Shown one piece after another: positions 8,641 to 16,340 of a DNA stretch of 64,000 bases. Source of the DNA: Betaproteobacteria bacterium (GTDB taxonomy: Bacteria; Pseudomonadota; Gammaproteobacteria; Burkholderiales; SG8-39); the NCBI GenBank assembly GCA_004297625.1, contig SCTY01000057.1, positions 62,001 to 126,000 on the forward strand. The letters run 5' to 3'. Made by a program: the position numbers and the translations under genes. The notes below the pieces were generated by a model. That model saw only the letters and a list, made by a program, of their open reading frames with translations, searched no databases and was not told the DNA's origin. How positions within the stretch are numbered: position 1 is the stretch's first letter; each line of letters starts with the position of its first letter.

Positions 8641-9519
8641 TTAGGTGGGTAACAACCCTTGGACGACTCTCGCGGAGAGCTCGCGCCACTCTCCGGCCGG
8701 CAAATCGCGCGGCAGCTCAAGCAGGCCGTATCGCACCCGGATCAACCGGCTCACCTGCTTGCCGAGCGCTTCAAATAATCGCCGCACCTCGCGCTTGCGA
8801 CCCTCTCGCAGCACCACCCGGTACCAGCGGTTGGCTGCGTCCGGCTGGCCGCGCTCGTCCGCCGGGGTAATGCGCTCGAACGCCGCACGACCATCGTCGA
8901 GATGGAGGCCGCTCCTCAGTTTTTCAAGATCGCCGGCGGACAGCGCGCCATGGACGCGCACCGCGTACTCCCGCTCGATCTCGTAGCGCGGGTGCATCAG
9001 CGCGTTAGCGAGCGCGCCGGAGTCGGTAAAGAGCAGCAATCCGGACGTGTTGATGTCGAGCCGGCCGACGGCGATCCACCGCCCGGCAGGCAGGCGGGAA
9101 AACACCGTGGGGCGGCCTTCCGGATCGCTGCGCGTGACCATTTCTCCGATCGGCTTGTGGTACAGCAGCACGCGCGGCTGCGCGGCGGGCGCGGCAACGC
9201 GTAGCGGCTTGTTATCCAGGAGGATTTCGTCGCCCGGACGCGCCCGGTCCCCGAGTTTTGCTGTATTACCCCGGACGGCGATGCGCCCCGCGGCTATCCA
9301 TTGCTCGATTTGCCGACGGGACCCCATGCCCGCGGCTGCAAGGAGCTTTTGAAGCCGCTCGCCGCGGGGGTCTACGGGGGTCGCCGCTCGCGGCTTAGCC
9401 GTCGGTGCCGGTGGCGGCCGCTGCGTGCGGCTCGTCTTCGGCGTCGGGGCGGAGCTCGGCTTCGCTGACTTGTTGTGCCGGGGCAGGCTCAAGCTGGAGC
9501 GTCTGGGCCACTTCCTCAA
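8641..9519 (-). CDS. rluB: 23S rRNA pseudouridine synthase, RluB/RsuA family
   Basis: This enzyme family makes single pseudouridines in rRNA; RluB acts on U2605 of 23S rRNA. After a basic, low-complexity N-terminus of about 50 residues, an S4 RNA-binding domain is seen (ERLQKLLAAAGMGSRRQIEQWIAAGRI). The catalytic domain follows, with GRLDINTSGLLLFT (the Asp is the nucleophile) and the RsuA/RluB tail REGRKREVRRLFEALGKQVSRLIRVRYG. The start is uncertain: the first codon available is a TTG at 9519, which overlaps the scpB 3' end by 125 bases in another frame; another TTG lies at 9492. RluB and RluE/RsuA differ in details I cannot resolve, but its place next to scpAB favours RluB. Confidence 0.9.
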   Translation of the reverse strand: MRKWPRRSSLSLPRHNKSAKPSSAPTPKTSRTQRPPPAPTAKPRAATPVDPRGERLQKLLAAAGMGSRRQIEQWIAAGRIAVRGNTAKLGDRARPGDEILLDNKPLRVAAPAAQPRVLLYHKPIGEMVTRSDPEGRPTVFSRLPAGRWIAVGRLDINTSGLLLFTDSGALANALMHPRYEIEREYAVRVHGALSAGDLEKLRSGLHLDDGRAAFERITPADERGQPDAANRWYRVVLREGRKREVRRLFEALGKQVSRLIRVRYGLLELPRDLPAGEWRELSARVVQGLLPT

Positions 9520-10021
9520 GCGGCGGCAGCTCCTGCAGCGAGCGCAGGCCGAGGTCGTCGAGGAAACGCCGCGTAGTGGCGTACAGCGCCGGTCGTCCCG
9601 GCGTCTCCCGGTGACCGACGACGTCGATCCAGCCGCGGTTTTCGAGCGTCTGGACGATCTGGCCTGAAACCACGACGCCGCGGATGTCTTCGATGTCGCC
9701 GCGCGTCACCGGCTGCCGGTAGGCGATGATCGCGAGCGTCTCCATCACCGCGCGGGAGTAGCGCGGCGGTTTTTCGGTCTGCAGGCGCTCGATGTAGGGC
9801 TGGAACTCGGCGCGCGTCTGGAAGCGCCAACCGCTCGCCAGGCTGACCAGCTCGACCGCCCGGGGGCTCCACTGCTCGCGCAGCTCTTCCAGCAGGTTCT
9901 TCAGCGTATCGGCACCAATCTCGTTGTCGAACAAGCGCTTGAGCTCGTTCACGGACATCGGCTCCTGGGCGGCGAGCAGCGCCGCTTCGAGGATGCGCTT
10001 GGCGTCAGCTGGATTCTGCAT
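9395..10021 (-). CDS. scpB: Segregation and condensation protein B (ScpB)
   Basis: ScpB is the dimeric winged-helix partner of the SMC-ScpA chromosome condensation complex. The 208 residues contain the two winged-helix domains typical of the family: an N-terminal one (AKRILEAALLAAQEPMSVNELKRLF) and a second with ETLAIIAYRQPVTRGDIEDIRGV and GHRETPGRPALYATT. The last 25 or so residues are acidic and alanine-rich and are read in a different frame by the start of rluB. It begins at the ATG at 10021, overlapping scpA by 17 bases. Confidence 0.95.
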   Translation of the reverse strand: MQNPADAKRILEAALLAAQEPMSVNELKRLFDNEIGADTLKNLLEELREQWSPRAVELVSLASGWRFQTRAEFQPYIERLQTEKPPRYSRAVMETLAIIAYRQPVTRGDIEDIRGVVVSGQIVQTLENRGWIDVVGHRETPGRPALYATTRRFLDDLGLRSLQELPPLEEVAQTLQLEPAPAQQVSEAELRPDAEDEPHAAAATGTDG

Positions 10022-10778
10022 AGCCCAATTTTACGTAAATCGGCGCGAAGCATTCGGACTGCGTGATCTCGATGAGCAGCTCGCGGGCGAGCTCGAGCAG
10101 CGCGAGAAAAGTGACCACCAGGACCGGAACGCCGCGCTCGGGCTCGAAAAGCTCGCTGAACTCCAGCACGCGCCGTTCCTGCAGCGCGCGCAGGATGGTG
10201 CTCATGTGCTCGCGCACCGAAAGCTCCTCGCGCGAGATGCGGTGGTGCCGCGACATGCGGGCGCGGTGCAGCAACCCGCGCCACGCTTCGGCGAGGTCCT
10301 GGGCGTGCACGTCGGGCAGCCTCTCGGCGATCGTTTTCTCGATCCACACCGAGATCGCGATCACATCGCGTCCGACCTGCGGAAGCTCGTCGAGCGCCTG
10401 CGCCGCCTTCTTCATCTGCTCGTACTCGAGGAGCCTGCGCACCAGCTCGGCGCGCGGATCTTCCTCCGTCGGCTCGGCCGACGGCGGGCGCGGCAGCAGC
10501 AACCGCGATTTGATCTCCATGAGCATCGCCGCCATGACGAGGTACTCGGCGGCGAGCTCGAGGTTCCGGCTGCGCATGATCTCGACGTATTCCAGGTACT
10601 GGCGCGTGAGCGGCGCCATCGGAATGTCGAGGATGTCGAGGTTTTCCTTGCGGATCAGGTAAAGCAGCAGGTCGAGCGGCCCTTCGAACGCCTCGAGGAA
10701 AACTTCCAGCGCATCGGGCGGGATGTAAAGGTCGTGCGGCAGCTCGATGACCGGCTCGCCATACAGCTTTGCCATCAT
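10005..10778 (-). CDS. scpA: Segregation and condensation protein A (ScpA)
   Basis: ScpA is the kleisin that bridges SMC heads. I chose the ATG at 10778 (or the adjacent one at 10775), which overlaps the trpS stop in ATGATGA and gives 257 residues; the frame runs on upstream only through trpS. The kleisin N-terminal motif EAFEGPLDLLLYLIRKENLDILDIPMAPL and the helix ELAAEYLVMAAMLMEIKSRLLLP are diagnostic. A middle acidic linker and the C-terminal winged-helix region (FSELFEPERGVPVLVVTFLALLELAR) complete it. It is coupled to trpS upstream and scpB downstream. No smc gene is in the window. Confidence 0.95.
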   Translation of the reverse strand: MMAKLYGEPVIELPHDLYIPPDALEVFLEAFEGPLDLLLYLIRKENLDILDIPMAPLTRQYLEYVEIMRSRNLELAAEYLVMAAMLMEIKSRLLLPRPPSAEPTEEDPRAELVRRLLEYEQMKKAAQALDELPQVGRDVIAISVWIEKTIAERLPDVHAQDLAEAWRGLLHRARMSRHHRISREELSVREHMSTILRALQERRVLEFSELFEPERGVPVLVVTFLALLELARELLIEITQSECFAPIYVKLGYAESS

Positions 10779-11977
10779 GAATACGACAATCCCATGGCTT
10801 CGCGCACATCGCGCATGGTCTCGCCGGCAAGCCGCTTCGCTTTCTCGCAGCCGTCCGCGACGATATTGCGCACCAGCGTCGGATCGTCGAGATAGACCTG
10901 CGCGCGGGCGCGCATCGGCGCGAGCTCGGCGTTGATCGCGTCGATCACCGGCTGCTTGCACTCCAGGCAGCCGATGCCCGCGGTGGTGCAGCCGTCGTGC
11001 GCCCAGCGCTTCTTGGCTTCGTCGGAATAGACGAGATGCAGCGACCACACCGGGCATTTCTCGGGCGTGCCCGGATCCGAGCGCTTCACGCGCGCCGGAT
11101 CGGTCGGCATGGTTCTGATTTTCTTCGCCACGGATTCGGGGTCCTCGCGCAGCGAGATGGTGTTGCCGTAGGACTTGGACATCTTCTGTCCGTCGAGGCC
11201 GGGCATCTTCGACGCCTCGGTGAGCAGCGCTTCCGGCTCGACGAGGATCTTCTTCCCGCCGCCTTCGAGCCAGCCGTAGAGCCGCTCGCGATCCCCGCGC
11301 GAGAGATTCTGCTGCCCCTCGAGCAGCGCCTGCGCGCGCGACAGCGCCTCCGCCTCGCCCTGCTCCATGAACCTCGTCCGCAGCTCGTTCAGCAGGCGGG
11401 CCTTCTTGGTTCCCATCTTCTTCACCGCGGCCTTCGCCTTGTCCTCGAACCCCGGCTCCTTGCCGTACAGGTGGTTGAAGCGGCGCGCGACCTCACGCGT
11501 GAATTCGACGTGCGGAACCTGATCCTCGCCCACGGGCACGAAGCGCGCGCGGTAGATGAGGATGTCGGCCGCCTGGAGCAGCGGATAGCCGAGGAACCCG
11601 TACGTCGAGAGATCCTTGTGGCTGAGCTTTTCCTGCTGGTCCTTGTAGGTCGGCACGCGCTCGAGCCAGCCGAGCGGCGCCATCATGGACAACAGCAGGT
11701 GCAGCTCCGCGTGCTCCGCGATCTGCGACTGGATGAAGAGGATCGCCTGGTTCGGGTCGATGCCGGCGGCGAGCCAGTCGACGACCATGTCCCAGCAGTT
11801 CTTCTGCACGTCGCCCGGCGCGTCGTAGTCGGTGGTGAGCGCGTGCCAGTCGGCGACGAAAAACAGGCACGGATACTCGGTCTGCAGGCGCGCCCAGTTC
11901 TTGAGCACGCCATGGTAATGGCCCAGATGCAGGCTGCCCGTCGGCCGCATGCCGGACAAGACGCGCGTTTCGTACAT
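10775..11977 (-). CDS. trpS: Tryptophanyl-tRNA synthetase
   Basis: TrpRS charges tRNA-Trp. The 400-residue product starts at the ATG at 11977 (MYETRVLSGMRPTGSLHLGHYHG), where SLHLGH is the class I HIGH signature. KMSKS is present as GQKMSKSYG. Residues GEDQVPHVEFTREVARRFN form the conserved second tryptophan-site segment. An insertion of roughly 60 residues with repeated charged sequence (LRTRFMEQGEAEALSRAQALLEGQQ) makes it longer than E. coli TrpS (about 334); such longer forms are common in betaproteobacteria. The long open frame upstream belongs to the M50 peptidase gene in another frame. Its gene partners are scpA and scpB. Confidence 0.95.
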   Translation of the reverse strand: MYETRVLSGMRPTGSLHLGHYHGVLKNWARLQTEYPCLFFVADWHALTTDYDAPGDVQKNCWDMVVDWLAAGIDPNQAILFIQSQIAEHAELHLLLSMMAPLGWLERVPTYKDQQEKLSHKDLSTYGFLGYPLLQAADILIYRARFVPVGEDQVPHVEFTREVARRFNHLYGKEPGFEDKAKAAVKKMGTKKARLLNELRTRFMEQGEAEALSRAQALLEGQQNLSRGDRERLYGWLEGGGKKILVEPEALLTEASKMPGLDGQKMSKSYGNTISLREDPESVAKKIRTMPTDPARVKRSDPGTPEKCPVWSLHLVYSDEAKKRWAHDGCTTAGIGCLECKQPVIDAINAELAPMRARAQVYLDDPTLVRNIVADGCEKAKRLAGETMRDVREAMGLSYS

Positions 11978-11991
11978 ATCTTGCCGGGCCC

Positions 11992-12735
11992 CTAGAGCTG
12001 AACCATCGCGCGCAGCAGCGCTTCGGATTCGAAGAGCAGCGGCGAGAGGATGATGCTTATGGCGTTCGAGCCGTAAACGGGCACGAACAGGAGAAGCAGC
12101 AAGACCGGCAGGCCCCAGGGCTCGAGCTTCGCGAACCGCCACGCGGCCCGGCGCGGCAGAAGGCTGGCCAGGATGCGTCCGCCGTCGAGCGGCAATATCG
12201 GAATGAGGTTCAAGAGCATGAACACCAGGTTGACCAGCACACCGGCGGCGCTGACGCCGATCATGAACTCGGCGGCGCCGTCCCCGGCGCGCATCACGGC
12301 TTCCACCAGCCCGCCCGTCCCGTAGTTCTGCGCCACGTCCATCCATGCCGCCGGACGATCGGTCAGGCTCACGAAAATGCGCAGCATCACGGCCCAGATC
12401 ACCGCCATCAGCAGATTCGCTCCCGGTCCCGCCGCCGCCACCAAGCCCATGTGCTGGCGCGGCTTCTTGAGCGCGGAGTAGTTCACCGGCACGGGCTTCG
12501 CCCATCCGAACAGCAGCTTTTGCGACGACAGGATGAGGATGATCACCGGCACGACGATGGTGCCGATGAAATCGACGTGTCGCAGCGGATTCAGGCTGAT
12601 GCGCCCCTGGGCATGCGCGGTCATGTCGCCGAAATGCCGCGCGACGTACCCGTGCGCCGCCTCGTGCAGCGTGATCGCGAAGAGCACCGGAAGCGCGTAG
12701 ATGGCGATCGTCTGTACGAGTGGGTTGACGTCCAT
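11992..12735 (-). CDS. M50-family (site-2 protease-like) membrane metallopeptidase
   Basis: The 247-residue protein is predicted to lie in the cytoplasmic membrane with five or six hydrophobic segments. The zinc motif HEAAH falls in the first membrane helix (FAITLHEAAHGYVARHFGD), and the third ligand motif is PILPLDGGRIL near residue 190. These place it in peptidase family M50, in the short SpoIVFB/YwhC-like branch without a PDZ domain. Such proteases cut transmembrane substrates; the substrate here is unknown. The ATG at 12735 is used, since the frame stays open upstream only over the next gene. The gene commonly sits between trpS and a YciO-type gene in betaproteobacteria. Confidence 0.9.
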   Translation of the reverse strand: MDVNPLVQTIAIYALPVLFAITLHEAAHGYVARHFGDMTAHAQGRISLNPLRHVDFIGTIVVPVIILILSSQKLLFGWAKPVPVNYSALKKPRQHMGLVAAAGPGANLLMAVIWAVMLRIFVSLTDRPAAWMDVAQNYGTGGLVEAVMRAGDGAAEFMIGVSAAGVLVNLVFMLLNLIPILPLDGGRILASLLPRRAAWRFAKLEPWGLPVLLLLLFVPVYGSNAISIILSPLLFESEALLRAMVQL

Positions 12736-12755
12736 TTTTTTGAGCCGGAATTTTA

Positions 12756-13388
12756 TCAGACCGACTCGACGGCAAAGGGCGCGAGCGAGCCTTTGCCTCT
12801 GCGCAGCACCTCCGGCTGATCGGAGGTGAGATCGATCACGGTGCTCGGTTCGGTGCCGCAATTGCCCGACGCGAGGATGAGGTCCAGCCGCCGCTCGAGC
12901 CGCTCGCGGATTTCCTGCGGGTCGGAGAGCGGCGCCGTGTCGCCTGGCAGCGTCAGCGTGGTCGAAAGCATCGGCTCGCCGAGCTCCGCGAGCAGCGCAT
13001 ACGCCGCCGGATGTCCCGGGACGCGCACGCCGATGGTGCGGCGGCGCGGATGCATCAGGCGGCGCGGTACTTCGCGCCGCGCCTTGAGGATGAAGGTGTA
13101 GCTTCCCGGCGTAACGCGCTTGAGCAGGCTGAAGCGCGTGTCGTCCACGATGGCATAGCGGGCGATTTCGGAGAGGTCGCGGCACATGAGGGTGAGATAG
13201 TGGCGCTCGTCGATGCCCCGGATCGCGCGCAGGCGCTCCAGCCCTTGCGCGTTGCCGATCTGGCAGCCGAGGGCATAGCACGAATCGGTCGGATAGGCGA
13301 CGAGCGCGCCGAGGCGCACCATTTCGGCCGCCTTGCGGATCAGCCGCTTTTGCGGATGCGTGGGGTGGAGGGCGAAGAACTGGGCCAT
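12756..13388 (-). CDS. YciO/TsaC/Sua5-family protein (L-threonylcarbamoyladenylate synthase type)
   Basis: The 210-residue protein has the YrdC/Sua5 fold: PTDSCYALGCQIGNAQGLERLRAIRG, the nucleotide-proximal segment MCRDLSEIARYA, PGSYTFILKA, and RTIGVRVPGHPAAYALLAELGEPMLSTTL. Family members make threonylcarbamoyl-AMP for the t6A37 modification of tRNA. This sequence looks most like the YciO subgroup, whose role in t6A synthesis is less certain than that of TsaC. Its ATG overlaps the stop of the hydrolase gene by one base, and it ends 20 bases before the M50 peptidase gene. A role in t6A formation is inference from the family. Confidence 0.88.
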   Translation of the reverse strand: MAQFFALHPTHPQKRLIRKAAEMVRLGALVAYPTDSCYALGCQIGNAQGLERLRAIRGIDERHYLTLMCRDLSEIARYAIVDDTRFSLLKRVTPGSYTFILKARREVPRRLMHPRRRTIGVRVPGHPAAYALLAELGEPMLSTTLTLPGDTAPLSDPQEIRERLERRLDLILASGNCGTEPSTVIDLTSDQPEVLRRGKGSLAPFAVESV

Positions 13389-14254
13389 CAGCGCAGGAAT
13401 TCCTCGATGAGGCGGGCCAGCGCCTCGGGCTGGTCATGATGCAGCATGTGCCCGGAGTCGGGCACGACGACGTGGCGGATATTCGCAAACGAATTGCGCC
13501 GCTCGGCGTGCTGCGCGGGATCGAGCTCGAGGCGCTTCAGCGTCGCGGATTCGGCGCCGTCTATCCACAGGACCGGCGCCCTCACCTGCTGCCAGCAGGC
13601 GCGCACCTCTTCGTAGCGGTAGAGCACCGGGTTCACGATCTTGTGCGCCGGGTCGCCGCGCAGCACGACTCCTTCCTTTCCCGCGTCGCGGCCCCAGTGG
13701 CGCGCAAGGAACGCGGCACGCTCGGCGCTCAGGCGCGGATTCGACTGCCGCAGGCGCTGCGCCAGCTCGGCGAAATCCTTGTACGGCCGAAGCCGCGGCC
13801 GCTCGTGCAGCTCCGCGAGCCAGCGCGCGTAGCGGCGCGGCGCTTCGTCCGGCCGCGTAGGCGGCAATCCGAAGCCTTCGAGATTGACGAGTCTTGCGAC
13901 CCGCTCGGGCCGCACGCCGGCGTAAAGGCTGGCCACGTTGCCGCCGAGGCTGTGGCCGACGAGGTTGACGGCGCCTTCAGGCTGCAGCCGGTCGAGGAGA
14001 AAGTCGAGGTCGGCGATATAATCGGGAAGCCAGTAGCAGTCGGCTTTGCCCCACTGCGTGAGCCCGTAGCCGCGCCAATCGGGCGCATAGAGGTCCCACT
14101 CGCCGCGCAGCGCGTCGGAAAAAAACTGGAACGAGGCCGACACGTCCATCCAGCCGTGCAGCAGAAACATCTTCGGCGCCCCCGGCTTCGGCCAGCGCCG
14201 CACGTGGTAGCGCAGGCCGCGCACCTCGAGAAAATGCGATTCGCTCGCCTTCAA
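13388..14254 (-). CDS. Alpha/beta-hydrolase fold protein
   Basis: The fold is clear: the oxyanion segment MFLLHGWMDVSASFQFF, the nucleophile elbow GHSLGG (Ser), and a late histidine in VVPDSGHMLHHDQPEAL. The acid is probably the Asp of VLWIDGAES. A cap region rich in arginine lies between. The TTG at 14254 overlaps the preceding stop (TTGA) and gives 288 residues; the frame continues upstream only through dadA. The specific substrate cannot be read from sequence; esterases, thioesterases and C-C bond hydrolases share these motifs. It is translationally tied to the DadA-like gene and the YciO gene. Confidence 0.85.
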   Translation of the reverse strand: MKASESHFLEVRGLRYHVRRWPKPGAPKMFLLHGWMDVSASFQFFSDALRGEWDLYAPDWRGYGLTQWGKADCYWLPDYIADLDFLLDRLQPEGAVNLVGHSLGGNVASLYAGVRPERVARLVNLEGFGLPPTRPDEAPRRYARWLAELHERPRLRPYKDFAELAQRLRQSNPRLSAERAAFLARHWGRDAGKEGVVLRGDPAHKIVNPVLYRYEEVRACWQQVRAPVLWIDGAESATLKRLELDPAQHAERRNSFANIRHVVVPDSGHMLHHDQPEALARLIEEFLR

Positions 14255-15495
14255 CTTTGAAACCGGAAGCTGACTTCGGGCCGGCGCCCCGACACGATAT
14301 CGGCGAGCGCCTTGCCCGAGCCGCAGGCAAGCGTCCACCCGAGGGTGCCATGGCCGGTGTTCAGGTAAAGCCGCCGAAGGGCCGTGCGGCCGATGATCGG
14401 CACGTTGTCCGGAGTTGCCGGGCGCAATCCGCTCCAGTTCTCCACCTCGGTGATGCCGCCCAGCGCGGGAAACAGCGTGCGCACGCGCCTCGAAATCGCG
14501 GCGCAGCGCACGGGGTTCAATTGCGTATCGTAGCCGGTGAGCTCGGCCGTTCCGGCCGCGCGCAGCCGGTTGCCCAGGCGCGACACCACGATCTTGTGCG
14601 CCTCGTCGGTGAGGCTGACGCTCGGCGCCACCGCGGCTTCCGCCGGGCCGAGCGCCAGCGTGATCGAGTAGCCCTTGAGCGGATAGACGGGAATGCGGAT
14701 GCCAAGCCGCCGCAACATCAGCGGACTATAGCTCCCGAGGCACACCACGTAGGCATCGGCGCTTAGAAGCTCTTCGCCCACGCGCACCCCGCTGACCTCT
14801 GCGCCGGAGGATTCGATCGCCTGGATTCGGGCCTCAAACCGGAAAGCGACGCCGCGCCCGGCGGCGAGCCGCGCGAGCGCCTCGGTGAACTGGCGGGCAT
14901 CGCCCGATTCGTCGCCGGGCGTGTACACGCCGCCGACGATCGGATCTTCCGAGTCCTTCAATGCCGGCTCGAGCGCCAGGCACTCGGGAGCCGACTTCAC
15001 TTGGCGCTCGACGCCGAGCGCGCGCGCCGCCTCGGCGCTTCGCGCCAGCGCTTCGAAGTCCCGCGCGTCGGTGGCGAAGTGAAGAATGCCGCGCGCCAGA
15101 TGATCGTAGGCGATGCCGGTGGCGGCGCGCAGCGCGCGCAGGCGAGCGCGGCTGTAGGCAGCGAGGCCGGCGAGCTCGCGGCAATTGCGCTCGAAGCGCC
15201 CGGGCGCGCATTCGCGCAGGAACCGCAGTCCCCATTCCCATTGCGCGGGATCGAGGCGCGCCCGGAAAAGGAAAGGCGCATCCTCGCGTCCCAGCCACTG
15301 GACGATTTTCGGGATGACCGAAGGCTTCGCCCACGGCTCGGCATGGCCGGCGGAGATCTGGCCGCCGTTGGCGAAGGAAGTTTCCATCCCCGCTTCCGGC
15401 TGGCGCTCGACCACGAGCACTTCATGCCCGGCCTCGGCGAGATACCAGGCGCTCGCCACGCCGACCACGCCTGCGCCGAGAACGAGGACTTTCAC
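14251..15495 (-). CDS. dadA: D-amino acid dehydrogenase, DadA family (FAD-dependent)
   Basis: The 414-residue protein begins with a Rossmann FAD motif, MKVLVLGAGVVGVASAWYLAEAGHEVLVVE, and the DadA-typical ETSFANGGQISAGHAEPWAKP. The C-terminal FAD site reads WSGLRPATPDNVPIIG and NTGHGTLGWTLACGSGKALADIVSGR. DadA oxidises D-amino acids, chiefly D-alanine, to 2-oxoacids and passes electrons to the membrane quinone pool. No alanine racemase gene (dadX) accompanies it here, so the substrate could be another D-amino acid. It is followed by the hydrolase with a 4-base overlap. Confidence 0.9.
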   Translation of the reverse strand: MKVLVLGAGVVGVASAWYLAEAGHEVLVVERQPEAGMETSFANGGQISAGHAEPWAKPSVIPKIVQWLGREDAPFLFRARLDPAQWEWGLRFLRECAPGRFERNCRELAGLAAYSRARLRALRAATGIAYDHLARGILHFATDARDFEALARSAEAARALGVERQVKSAPECLALEPALKDSEDPIVGGVYTPGDESGDARQFTEALARLAAGRGVAFRFEARIQAIESSGAEVSGVRVGEELLSADAYVVCLGSYSPLMLRRLGIRIPVYPLKGYSITLALGPAEAAVAPSVSLTDEAHKIVVSRLGNRLRAAGTAELTGYDTQLNPVRCAAISRRVRTLFPALGGITEVENWSGLRPATPDNVPIIGRTALRRLYLNTGHGTLGWTLACGSGKALADIVSGRRPEVSFRFQS

Positions 15496-15510
15496 TGCAC
15501 TACGGGGAAA

Positions 15511-16272
15511 TCACTTCGGCGCCATTCGAATCGCGCCATCCAGCCTGATGGTTTCCGCGTTCAGCATCTCGATCTCGACGATCGCCTTGACGAGCTGCGC
15601 GTATTCGTCGGGGCGCCCCAGGCGCGACGGAAAAGGCACCTGCTTGCCGAGCGAGTCCTGCACTTCCTGGGGAAGCGCGGCAAGCATCGGCGTATGGAAG
15701 ATCCCCGGAGCGATGGTGCACACGCGGATGCCGTTGCGCGACAGATCGCGCGCGATGGGCAGCGTCATGCCGACGATCGCGCCCTTCGAGGCCGAGTAGG
15801 CCGCCTGCCCGATCTGGCCGTCGAAGGCGGCGACCGAAGCCGTGTTGACGATCACCCCGCGCTCGCCCGCCGCATTGGGGGAGGCTTTCGCCATCGCGTC
15901 GGCCGCGAGCCGGATCATGTTGAACGTTCCTATGGCGTTGATCGTCACCACGCGGCTGAAGCGCGCGAGATCATGGGGCGCTTCCTTGCCGAGCGTGCGT
16001 TCCGCGTGCGGGACGCCGGCGCAATTGACGAGCACCTGCAGGCCGCCGAACTCCTTCACCGCCGCGGCGACCGCCGCCTTGCCGTCCGCCTCCGACGTCA
16101 CGTCGGTCCTGACGAAGCGCCCGCCGATCTCCTTTGCGAGCTTCTCGCCGGCGTCCGCCTGCAGATCGGCGATCAGCACCTTGGCGCCGTTCTGCGCCGC
16201 CATGCGAGCGGTCCCGGCGCCGAGGCCGGAAGCGCCGCCCGTGACCAGAAACACGCTGTTCTTGATCTGCAT
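15511..16272 (-). CDS. SDR-family 3-hydroxyacyl-CoA dehydrogenase type protein
   Basis: This 253-residue short-chain dehydrogenase has the NAD site TGGASGLGAGTARM, the NNAG-like NCAGVPHAERT, the catalytic Ser in NTASVAAFDGQIGQ, and YSASKGAIVG with the Tyr and Lys. An acidic residue after the second strand (LIADLQAD) favours NAD over NADP. The sequence resembles the type II 3-hydroxyacyl-CoA dehydrogenases (HSD17B10-like), including the AERTLGKEAPHDL insert, so beta-oxidation of short or branched acyl-CoA is likely. It is divergent from the large flavoprotein gene, 68 bases away. Confidence 0.88.
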   Translation of the reverse strand: MQIKNSVFLVTGGASGLGAGTARMAAQNGAKVLIADLQADAGEKLAKEIGGRFVRTDVTSEADGKAAVAAAVKEFGGLQVLVNCAGVPHAERTLGKEAPHDLARFSRVVTINAIGTFNMIRLAADAMAKASPNAAGERGVIVNTASVAAFDGQIGQAAYSASKGAIVGMTLPIARDLSRNGIRVCTIAPGIFHTPMLAALPQEVQDSLGKQVPFPSRLGRPDEYAQLVKAIVEIEMLNAETIRLDGAIRMAPK

Positions 16273-16340
16273 TATGGACCTCTGTGGAATAAGGTAATTC
16301 GTTGAGGGGGACGGCCGGATTCGACGATAATTTTATCTTC

